Shown here one piece after another: positions 8,085 through 13,341 of a stretch of DNA of 13,341 nucleotides (the first letter of the stretch is position 1; each line of letters opens with the position of its first letter). A program made the translations under genes and the position numbers. Source of the DNA: an uncultured Oscillospiraceae bacterium (GTDB lineage: Bacteria > Bacillota > Clostridia > Oscillospirales > Oscillospiraceae); NCBI GenBank assembly GCA_910577805.1, contig CAJTOE010000061.1, positions 1 to 13,341 on the forward strand, in the 5' to 3' direction. Under the pieces are notes generated by a model. It ran no database searches, was not told the origin of the DNA, and saw only the letters and a list, made by a program, of their open reading frames with translations.

Positions 8085-9488
8085 CTAGAAACGGAAATAA
8101 AGGAACGGATTATAGGTCCCCGCCACCAGATAGGCGGTGCAGGCCAGCAGCCCGCCAAGGACCAGGACCGTGCAGGCGAGCTGCTGCCTGGGCATGGAGA
8201 GGCGGGTGTAAAGGGCCTTGCCCAGAGGGGTTGCCGCCAGACAGGCCAGCACCAGCACAGGCAGATAGCTGGTGAAGTAGTAGCCGAACGCGCTGTCCGC
8301 CAGGGGTACGCCCCCAAAGCCGAACATGACGCGCAGATACGCCCCCAGATGGCCGAAATCCTCCAGGGCGAAGATGGCCCAGCTTATCATGGCCAGGATC
8401 AGGGTGTAGGCGTGGGCCAGGACGGCGGGAGCCTGTTTGAGCCGGTCCAGCAGGAAGAATTTCTCGATCATAAGCAGGACAAAGAAATACAGTCCCCACA
8501 GCAGGAAATTCCAGCTGGCCCCGTGCCAGATGCCGGTGGCCGCCCAGACCACCAGCAGATTGAACATCCACCGGGGCTTGGAGCAGCGGTTGCCCCCCAG
8601 AGGGATGTACACGTACTCCCGGAACCAGGTGCTCAGGGAGATGTGCCACCGCCGCCAGAACTCCGTGATGCTTTTGGAGATATAGGGGTAGTTGAAGTTG
8701 GGGAGAAATTCAAAGCCCAGCATCCGGCCCAGACCGGTAGCCATATCAGAGTAGCCGGAGAAATCGAAGTAAATTTGCAGGGAGAAGGCCAGCACCCCCA
8801 GCCACGCTCCGGCTACGGTAAGACCGGCGGGGTCCATGGCCTTATAGCTGTCCCAGAGCTGGCCCACGTTGTTCGCCAGGAGCAGCTTTTTTGCCATGCC
8901 CACCATGAAAATCTGTACCCCGGAGGCAAATTTCTCCGTGGAACAGGTCCGCTGGTCGATCTGGTCCCCCAGGTCCTTGTACTTGATAATGGGACCGGCG
9001 ATCAACTGGGGGAACAGGGTCACGAACGTGCCGAAATTCAGGATGGAGCGCTGGGCCCGTGCGTCCCCGCGGTATACGTCGATGGTATAGCTCATGGTCT
9101 GGAAGGTGTAGAACGAGATGCCGATGGGCAGGTGAATGCCCAGCACCGGCAGAAGGTTCAGCCCCAGGCCTTGCAGGGAACCGGCGATGAAATCCCAATA
9201 TTTGAAGAAGAACAACAGCGCCAGGTTGAACACGATAGACGAGGCTACCGCCAGGCGTGCCCCTCTATCGTTCCCCTTTGCTTTGCAGCGCTCCACCAGA
9301 AGACCGTGGGTGTAGTCAATGGCGGTGGACAGCAGCATGATGGCGACGTAAATCCGTTCGCCCCAGAAGTAGAAAAACAGGGAGGAGAGGAGCAGTACGG
9401 CGTTGCGTCCCCGCCTGGGTACCATATAGTAAATGAGCAGGGTGAAAACCAGGAAGTAGAAGAAAAAGATGGGGGTGGAAAATACCAT
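8085..9488 (-). CDS. MBOAT-family O-acyltransferase (AlgI/DltB-like)
   Basis: A 467-residue polytopic membrane protein with about ten or more hydrophobic segments. The MBOAT core is clear: FDFSGYSDMA (242-251), EFWRRWHISLSTWFREYVYIPLGGN with conserved His282 (split here as EFWRRWHISLSTWFR, 276-290, and EYVYIPLGGN, 291-300), and GIWHGASWNFLLWGL with the catalytic-type His322. The C-terminus YNPFLYFRF is typical of AlgI-like members in Clostridia. Such proteins move acetyl or other acyl groups from a cytosolic donor across the membrane for polysaccharide O-acylation. ATG 9488 has AAAGGAG about 8 nt upstream. The pairing with the DHHW gene and the DUF4358 lipoprotein gene supports a surface-polymer modification role, not D-alanylation: no dlt genes are present. 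Confidence 0.94.
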   Translation of the reverse strand: MVFSTPIFFFYFLVFTLLIYYMVPRRGRNAVLLLSSLFFYFWGERIYVAIMLLSTAIDYTHGLLVERCKAKGNDRGARLAVASSIVFNLALLFFFKYWDFIAGSLQGLGLNLLPVLGIHLPIGISFYTFQTMSYTIDVYRGDARAQRSILNFGTFVTLFPQLIAGPIIKYKDLGDQIDQRTCSTEKFASGVQIFMVGMAKKLLLANNVGQLWDSYKAMDPAGLTVAGAWLGVLAFSLQIYFDFSGYSDMATGLGRMLGFEFLPNFNYPYISKSITEFWRRWHISLSTWFREYVYIPLGGNRCSKPRWMFNLLVVWAATGIWHGASWNFLLWGLYFFVLLMIEKFFLLDRLKQAPAVLAHAYTLILAMISWAIFALEDFGHLGAYLRVMFGFGGVPLADSAFGYYFTSYLPVLVLACLAATPLGKALYTRLSMPRQQLACTVLVLGGLLACTAYLVAGTYNPFLYFRF

Positions 9489-9519
9489 ATGCGTCTCTCC
9501 TTTGTTTTGAGGGGATTAT

Positions 9520-9549
9520 ACAGGGGCCGCCGTTCTCGGCGGCCCCTGT
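9520..9549 (-). terminator. Strong hairpin between lipoprotein and MBOAT genes
   Basis: A perfect 13-bp GC-rich stem (ACAGGGGCCGCCG / CGGCGGCCCCTGT) with a TTCT loop fills most of the 77-nt gap. On the minus strand, where the genes lie, the stem is followed by ATAATCCCC, not a U-run. The TTTT tail follows the stem on the plus strand. It may be a weak or partial terminator, an RNA-stability element for the lipoprotein transcript, or a block to antisense transcription. Confidence 0.55.
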
Positions 9550-9565
9550 TTTGCGGTTTTCGCTC

Positions 9566-10477
9566 TTAAAACAGCGCGTTGAAATCGTTTACAATATCGT
9601 CGCACTTTTCGTGGACGATCAGCATGATATAATCGCCGTTGGAGGCAATGCGGGAGGAATTTTGCCACATCTCCGTGGGACCGGGATACCAGGCGCCGGG
9701 CTGGCCGCCGTCCGCGCCGGTCATGTAGTCGATGCGGGCCTGGAAGATGGCCTTCACCGCGTCCACATCCTTGGAGTCGGACACTTGAACCAGAGCGAAA
9801 TCACCCACGGGAGAGGGAGACATAATGCACTGGTTAATCACCTGCTGGGACAGGGAGATGCTGGACAGACCGGAGAAATAAGCGTCTATACCTTGGCTGT
9901 CCACCTCCATCATGGCACTGAAGTCGTAGTTGCCAAGAGTCGTTTCGGCAAAGGACTGAAGGTCCACCGTAGAGGCGGCGGGCGTGTCAGGCGCAGGGTC
10001 GGGCTTCGGGTCCGGCTTGGGTTCGGGCTTAGGATCCGGCAGGGGTTTGACTTCAGGTTCTGCGTCCTCACAGGTCACCACGCACTGGGCAGTCAGGCCG
10101 TCCAGGTCGGCGGTGATGGTGGCGGTGCCGGGGCCGATGGCAGTGATCAGGCCGGTGGCGTCCACGGTAGCGACGGCCTCGTCAGAGGAGGTGAAAACGG
10201 GGAAGTTCAGGGGGACCATAGTACCCACCAGGAACTCCAGCTGGAAGGTCTCGCCCTGGTTGGAGATCAGCTTGATTTCCTCCGCGTTCAGGGTCAGGAC
10301 CTCCTGGGGCAGGCTCTCGTCCGGCTGACTGCCATCGGGCAGGCTTTCGTCCGGCTGGGACTGGCTCGCGTCAGGCAGAGAGGAAGAGCCGCCCGGAGCC
10401 TGCTTCGGCCCGCAGGAGGCCAGCAGAGAGGCGGACAGCGCAAGAGATACGAGCAGGGTGTAAGTACGGTGTTTCAT
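9566..10477 (-). CDS. Lipoprotein with Ig-like (BIG2) domain, proline linker and DUF4358 domain
   Basis: A 303-residue secreted lipoprotein. Residues 1-22 form a lipoprotein signal ending in the lipobox LASC with Cys22 as the lipidation site. A low-complexity spacer (about 28-58, repeats of QPDESLP) follows, then a BIG2-type Ig-like domain (about 60-135; SSDEAVATVDATGLITAIGP is the signature), then a Lys-Pro-Asp-Pro linker (about 145-164). The C-terminal region (about 170-303) resembles DUF4358, a domain recurrent in clostridial lipoproteins, here ending with NGDYIMLIVHEKCDDIVNDF. The product should be anchored to the outer membrane face and reach through the wall. It is first in the cassette with the MBOAT and DHHW genes. 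ATG 10477 has AAAGGAG about 11 nt upstream. Domain names are assigned by eye; the biochemical role is unknown. Confidence 0.88.
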   Translation of the reverse strand: MKHRTYTLLVSLALSASLLASCGPKQAPGGSSSLPDASQSQPDESLPDGSQPDESLPQEVLTLNAEEIKLISNQGETFQLEFLVGTMVPLNFPVFTSSDEAVATVDATGLITAIGPGTATITADLDGLTAQCVVTCEDAEPEVKPLPDPKPEPKPDPKPDPAPDTPAASTVDLQSFAETTLGNYDFSAMMEVDSQGIDAYFSGLSSISLSQQVINQCIMSPSPVGDFALVQVSDSKDVDAVKAIFQARIDYMTGADGGQPGAWYPGPTEMWQNSSRIASNGDYIMLIVHEKCDDIVNDFNALF

Positions 10478-10540
10478 AGTTGAGTAAACTCCTTTTCATT
10501 TGGTTTCGCAGGGTTTGACGGATTTGCGGAAAGAAAGTTC

Positions 10541-10565
10541 CCGAAAAATAAAAAAATTTTTTCGG
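10541..10565. repeat. AT-rich inverted repeat in lipoprotein gene leader
   Basis: CCGAAAAA (10541-10548) and TTTTTCGG (10558-10565) form an 8-bp inverted repeat with a 9-nt A/T loop. It lies in the predicted 5' leader of the lipoprotein gene, 64 nt before its start. On the minus strand it resembles a weak hairpin but lacks the GC stem of a normal terminator. Its function is unknown. Confidence 0.5.
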
Positions 10566-10590
10566 CGTTTTTATCTTTGGTATGTTCTAC

Positions 10591-10619
10591 ATTTTATCAG
10601 CTTCTATTCCGGTTGTCCA
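10591..10619 (-). promoter_or_regulatory. Putative promoter of lipoprotein-MBOAT-DHHW cassette
   Basis: On the minus strand, TGGACA (10619-10614, 5 of 6 matches) and TAAAAT (10596-10591, 5 of 6) are separated by exactly 17 nt. Predicted transcription starts near 10584, leaving a leader of about 107 nt before the lipoprotein ATG. It is back to back with the T-box promoter, whose -35 begins 49 bp away. Confidence 0.65.
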
Positions 10620-10667
10620 GAGTGGGGCTGCTTGCTGCGCTTTCCCCCGAAAAATTTCACTTTTCAC

Positions 10668-10696
10668 TTGACAGAACCGGGGAAACACGCTAATAT
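10668..10696 (+). promoter_or_regulatory. Promoter of the T-box / ileS transcript
   Basis: TTGACA (10668-10673, perfect -35) is followed after 17 nt by TAATAT (10691-10696, 4 of 6). Transcription would begin near 10703, immediately before the T-box stem I region. It is a housekeeping-sigma type promoter and fits a leader controlled by attenuation rather than by initiation. Confidence 0.8.
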
Positions 10697-10702
10697 GTGA
10701 AC

Positions 10703-10965
10703 TGTTATAGTGAAGCTGCGCAGAAAAGGACGAGTACACGCCCCCAAGACGCAAAGAGAGCCGCCGTTTGGTGTGAGGCGGACGGGAGGGAGCGGAGAAA
10801 ATCACCTTGGAGCAGAGGGCTGAACTTGCAGTAAGCTCCTCCGTCCGGCCCCCGTTACCGGGCCTGCCTTGAGTGGCTGGGCGTTTTTGCGCCCCGGCAA
10901 GAAGAGTGGTACCGCAGAGGTTTGCGCCTTTGTCTCTTTGTGGAGACAGGGGCGCTTTTATTTTT
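10703..10965 (+). promoter_or_regulatory. T-box riboswitch leader, isoleucine specifier
   Basis: A tRNA-sensing leader that reads uncharged tRNA and lets transcription pass its terminator when charging is low. Stem I elements are visible: AGTA (10733-10736) and GAA (10797-10799) of the specifier-loop S-turn, the distal-loop AGAGAG (10755-10760) with a GGTG partner (10770-10773), and ATCACC, with ATC (10801-10803) placed as the isoleucine specifier codon. CCGTTACCGG is typical of the stem II region, and stem III is GGGCG/CGCCC. The T-box itself, AAGAGTGGTACCGC (near 10902-10915), carries TGGT to pair with a tRNA ending in ACCA, consistent with tRNA-Ile. An antiterminator could form through CGCA/TGCG. 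The presence of ileS downstream supports the specificity. The specifier is assigned by hand, not by a covariance model. Confidence 0.93.
10924..10965 (+). terminator. T-box intrinsic terminator
   Basis: A 13-bp stem with two G-U pairs (GCGCCTTTGTCTC / GAGACAGGGGCGC, 10924-10955) and a 6-nt loop is followed by TTTTATTTTT. Its 5' arm overlaps the sequence needed for the T-box antiterminator, as expected of a regulatory attenuator. Confidence 0.92.
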
Positions 10966-10986
10966 CAGCTTCAGGAGGTCAGTTAC

Positions 10987-11346
10987 ATGCAGGATTATGT
11001 GAAGATGAATGTCACAGACGAGAGAATTTATGTCATGTTCAACAACGAGGACGACAAGCCCTTTGCAGTAGGGGAAAAGATGTACGCGGCGAATGAGGAC
11101 GCCTATATGAACGGCTATAACTGGGATGCGCTGTTCCACTACTATCTCGCCAAGCACGCCCCGGAGCTGCTGGAAGGCCTGGAGTCCGACCCGGAGGCGG
11201 GGTCCTACGCGGCCTATTACGATCCGTCCCCGGAAAATGAGGCGAAGGCCAGAAAATTTGTGGAGATCATTGCCGCGCTGGTGGAGAATGAAGCGGAGCT
11301 TTGCCGCATTGTCCAGGAAGAGGGCGATGAAATTGAGTGGGATTGA
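10987..11346 (+). CDS. Imm51-like immunity family protein
   Basis: A 119-residue acidic soluble protein. Residues 43-119 resemble the Imm51 family of polymorphic-toxin immunity proteins: GYNWDALFHYYL, then APELLEGLESDPEAGSYAAY, then a helical tail with NEAKARKFVEIIAALVENE and the end GDEIEWD. Family members elsewhere neutralise contact-dependent or secreted toxins. No toxin gene is visible here, so it may be an orphan immunity gene or a housekeeping relative. ATG 10987 has AGGAGG 8-9 nt upstream and is the first start after the T-box terminator, so the gene is under isoleucine T-box control together with ileS. The family call is by eye. Confidence 0.82.
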   Translation: MQDYVKMNVTDERIYVMFNNEDDKPFAVGEKMYAANEDAYMNGYNWDALFHYYLAKHAPELLEGLESDPEAGSYAAYYDPSPENEAKARKFVEIIAALVENEAELCRIVQEEGDEIEWD

Positions 11347-11626
11347 CCGGGTGGGAAAAAAGCCGGCAGACCCGGAGGCCGTGTTCCAGGACACCCCGGA
11401 AAAAATCCAGTCTGCGGCGCGGGAGCTGGCGGCGGGACTGGTATTTTTGATACAGCGGGAGGCGGCGTTTTATGGATTGTCCGAACTGCGGAAAGCCTAT
11501 GGAAACCGGCTGGATGATGCCGGGCAAATTTTCCTGCCTGGAATGGGCGCCTGCCCGCTTTCAGTTCCCGTTTCCCAGAAAGAACCGCATAAAACTGCTT
11601 CCTGCGGAACCAACTCCCGCCTTTGA
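11327..11626 (+). CDS. Doubtful small ORF overlapping two genes
   Basis: A 99-residue frame begins at ATG 11327 inside the end of the Imm51-like gene and runs into the DUF6487-like gene in another frame. The unshared part (11347-11471) uses mostly G/C-ending codons and gives plausible protein (PEAVFQDTPEKIQSAARELA). The part overlapping the zinc-ribbon gene looks like frame-shadow. It could be a gene remnant, a small real gene, or chance in GC-rich DNA. Confidence 0.2.
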   Translation: MKLSGIDRVGKKPADPEAVFQDTPEKIQSAARELAAGLVFLIQREAAFYGLSELRKAYGNRLDDAGQIFLPGMGACPLSVPVSQKEPHKTASCGTNSRL

Positions 11627-11690
11627 TTTTGTCGAATATCCCACCTTGATCTGCCAGAACTGCAAAACTGTTCTGTTCCAATATCAATAA
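11472..11690 (+). CDS. DUF6487-like zinc-ribbon protein
   Basis: A 72-residue protein with CPNCGKPMETGW at the start (Cys3, Cys6) and CQNCKTVLFQY at the end (Cys61, Cys64). The two CxxC knuckles bracket a short beta-rich core with a Trp, matching the small DUF6487-type zinc-ribbon proteins common in Firmicutes (recalled, not searched). ATG 11472 is fixed by GGGAGG about 9 nt upstream and by an in-frame TGA at 11447-11449. It lies between the Imm51-like gene and ileS, with 34 nt before ileS and no terminator, so it should be on the T-box transcript. It has no known function. Confidence 0.8.
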   Translation: MDCPNCGKPMETGWMMPGKFSCLEWAPARFQFPFPRKNRIKLLPAEPTPAFDFVEYPTLICQNCKTVLFQYQ

Positions 11691-11724
11691 CTAATCTTTC
11701 AAAATTATAGGAGGAACCAAACCA

Positions 11725-13341
11725 ATGGATTACAACAAGACCATCAATCTGCCCAAAACTGACTTCCCCATGCGTGCGGGCCTGCCCAACCGGGAGCCTG
11801 GTATGCTGGCAAACTGGGAAAAGCTGGACCTGTACCACGAGCTGCTGAAAAAGAACGAGGGCAAGCCCCTTTACTCCCTCCACGACGGCCCTCCCTTCTC
11901 CAACGGCGCTCTGCACATGGGCCACGCCCTGAATAAGTCCATCAAGGACTTTATGACCCGCTCCGCCGCCATGCGGGGCTATCTCACCCCCTACATCCCC
12001 GGCTGGGACAACCACGGTATGCCCATCGAGTCCGCCATCATCAAGCAAAACAAGCTCAACCGCAAGGCTATGTCCGTGCCGGAGTTCCGTACCGCCTGCC
12101 ATGAGTTCGCCCAGCACTATGTGGACGTGCAGCGGGAAGGCTTTAAGCGCATGGGCGTGATCGGAGATTGGGAGAACCCCTATCTGACCATGGACCCCGG
12201 CTTTGAGGCCGAGGAGGTCAAGGTCTTTGGCGCGATGTACAAAAAGGGCTACATCTATAAAGGCCTGAAGCCCGTGTACTGGTGCCCCCACGACGAGACC
12301 GCCCTGGCCGAAGCGGAGATCGAGTACCAGGAGGACCCCTGTACTACCGTCTATGTGAAGTTCCCCATGCACGAGGACCAGGGAAAGCTGGCCCATTTGG
12401 ATGCAAATAAACTCTTCTTCGTGATCTGGACCACCACCATCTGGACCCTGCCCGGCAACCTGGCAATCGCCCTGCACCCCAGGGAGAGCTACGCCATTGT
12501 GAAGGCCGCGAACGGGGAACAGTATATCCTGGCCGAGGCCCTGGTGGAGAAGGTCATGAAGGTGAGCGGCATCGAGAGCTACGAAATCGTTGAGACTCAC
12601 CCCGGCAGCTTTTTTGAGAACATGGAGGCGAACCATCCCTTCCTGCCCAAAACCTCGCGTCTGGTGCTGGCGGACTACGTCACTATGGACAGCGGCACCG
12701 GCTGCGTCCACACCGCCCCCGGCTTCGGCGCGGACGACTATCAGACCTGCAAGCGCTACAATATGGAAATGGTGGTCCCCGTGGACGACCGGGGCCGTCA
12801 CACCGATTACGCCGGGAAATACGCCGGTATGAGCACCGACGAGAGCAATCCCGTGATTCTCGCCGACATGAAGGAGAGCGGAATGCTCCTCGCCTCGGAG
12901 GACATCGTCCACTCCTACCCCCACTGCTGGCGCTGTAAGCATCCCATCATCTTCCGGGCTACACCCCAGTGGTTCTGCTCCGTGGACTCCTTCAAGGACG
13001 CCGCCATGGCCGCCTGCAACGATGTGCGCTGGATTCCCGGCTGGGGCATCGACCGCATGAAGTCCATGATTCAGGAGCGCGCCGACTGGTGCATCAGCCG
13101 TCAGCGCCGGTGGGGCCTGCCTATCCCCGTGTTCTACTGCGCGGACTGCGGCAAGCCCATCTGCACCGACGAGACCATCGCCGCCGTCAGCAAGCTTTTT
13201 GGGGAAAAAGGCTCCAACGCCTGGTATGAGACCGAGGCGGCGGAGATTCTTCCCCAGGGCTTCCAGTGCCCCCACTGCGGCAAAGCCGCCGGCTTCACCA
13301 AGGAAGAGGACACCCTGGACGGCTGGTTTGACTCCGGCTCC
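11725..13341 (+). CDS. ileS: Isoleucyl-tRNA synthetase (partial, 3' end outside window)
   Basis: It charges tRNA-Ile with isoleucine in the cytoplasm. The first 539 residues are visible. The class I HIGH motif is HMGH (64-67) in NGALHMGHALNKSIKDF, followed by IPGWDNHGMPIE. The editing-domain threonine motif is present (WTTTIWTLPGN), as are HTAPGFGADDY, WCISRQRRWGLPIP and the block DTLDGWFDSGS at the window end. The sequence pattern is that of the bacterial type 1 enzyme rather than the eukaryote-like type 2. A CADCG/CPHCG pair just before the last block looks like the small zinc-ribbon insert seen in many class I synthetases. KMSKS lies beyond the edge. AGGAGGA is 9 nt before ATG 11725. Expression should depend on the isoleucine T-box about 760 nt upstream. 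Confidence 0.98.
   Translation, partial: MDYNKTINLPKTDFPMRAGLPNREPGMLANWEKLDLYHELLKKNEGKPLYSLHDGPPFSNGALHMGHALNKSIKDFMTRSAAMRGYLTPYIPGWDNHGMPIESAIIKQNKLNRKAMSVPEFRTACHEFAQHYVDVQREGFKRMGVIGDWENPYLTMDPGFEAEEVKVFGAMYKKGYIYKGLKPVYWCPHDETALAEAEIEYQEDPCTTVYVKFPMHEDQGKLAHLDANKLFFVIWTTTIWTLPGNLAIALHPRESYAIVKAANGEQYILAEALVEKVMKVSGIESYEIVETHPGSFFENMEANHPFLPKTSRLVLADYVTMDSGTGCVHTAPGFGADDYQTCKRYNMEMVVPVDDRGRHTDYAGKYAGMSTDESNPVILADMKESGMLLASEDIVHSYPHCWRCKHPIIFRATPQWFCSVDSFKDAAMAACNDVRWIPGWGIDRMKSMIQERADWCISRQRRWGLPIPVFYCADCGKPICTDETIAAVSKLFGEKGSNAWYETEAAEILPQGFQCPHCGKAAGFTKEEDTLDGWFDSGS

Noticed and set aside
8072..8317. N-terminal extension of the DHHW gene up to 8317
   Set aside because: It overlaps the MBOAT coding region, gives Trp/Pro/Arg-rich shadow sequence, and ATG 8071 has a strong ribosome site followed by a normal signal-anchor.
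7908..9569. 553-residue plus-strand open frame across the DHHW and MBOAT genes
   Set aside because: It spans two clear minus-strand genes and a hairpin, has no recognised domain, and is rich in Gln/Gly/His as expected of a shadow.
11497..13275. 592-residue minus-strand open frame antisense to ileS
   Set aside because: The plus strand encodes clear IleRS motifs throughout; the antisense frame has shadow-type composition and no recognised motif.
11725..13341. Variant IleRS motifs (GWDNHGMPIE, DGWFDSGS) as a sign of a resistant or unusual enzyme
   Set aside because: The HIGH, editing and WFDSGS blocks are otherwise intact and the pattern is type 1; single substitutions of this kind can be lineage-specific and KMSKS is outside the window.

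Overview
The window looks like a chromosomal segment of a GC-rich anaerobic Firmicute, most likely gut Clostridia of the Oscillospiraceae type (the Flavonifractor / Lawsonibacter neighbourhood). This is inferred from the mix of features, not from a search: a tRNA-sensing T-box leader, strong AGGAGG ribosome sites, strong G/C preference at third codon positions, a DUF4358 lipoprotein next to MBOAT and DHHW genes, and Imm51 and DUF6487 small proteins. There are no rRNA or tRNA genes, insertion sequences or CRISPR arrays.

Layout. (1) Positions 1-6822, minus strand: a compact nucleotide and arginine biosynthesis operon read from right to left, carA - carB - four small unrecognised genes - guaA (cut by the left window edge). 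Spacings are very tight: two TAATG stop/start overlaps and gaps of 1, 3, 22 and 40 nt, so the block is probably co-transcribed and translationally coupled. carA and carB make carbamoyl phosphate for pyrimidines and arginine. guaA encodes the ATP-pyrophosphatase part of GMP synthase and starts without the usual glutamine amidotransferase domain. (2) Positions 6953-10477, minus strand: a cell-surface cassette, read in the order DUF4358/Ig-like lipoprotein, AlgI-type MBOAT O-acyltransferase, DHHW (AlgJ/AlgX-like) protein. This combination suggests O-acylation of an exported or cell-wall polysaccharide. (3) Positions 10478-10986: a divergent regulatory region with a good minus-strand promoter for the lipoprotein gene, an AT-rich inverted repeat in its leader, a near-consensus plus-strand promoter, and a complete T-box riboswitch with an apparent ATC (isoleucine) specifier and a terminator. 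(4) Positions 10987-13341, plus strand: an Imm51-like immunity gene, a DUF6487-like zinc-ribbon gene, and ileS (cut by the right edge).

The main points of interest are the isoleucine T-box that first controls two small accessory genes before reaching ileS about 760 nt downstream; the amidotransferase-less guaA; the run of four unknown, partly membrane-bound genes locked between carB and guaA; and the lipoprotein/MBOAT/DHHW cassette. No clear-cut new defence or mobile system is visible.
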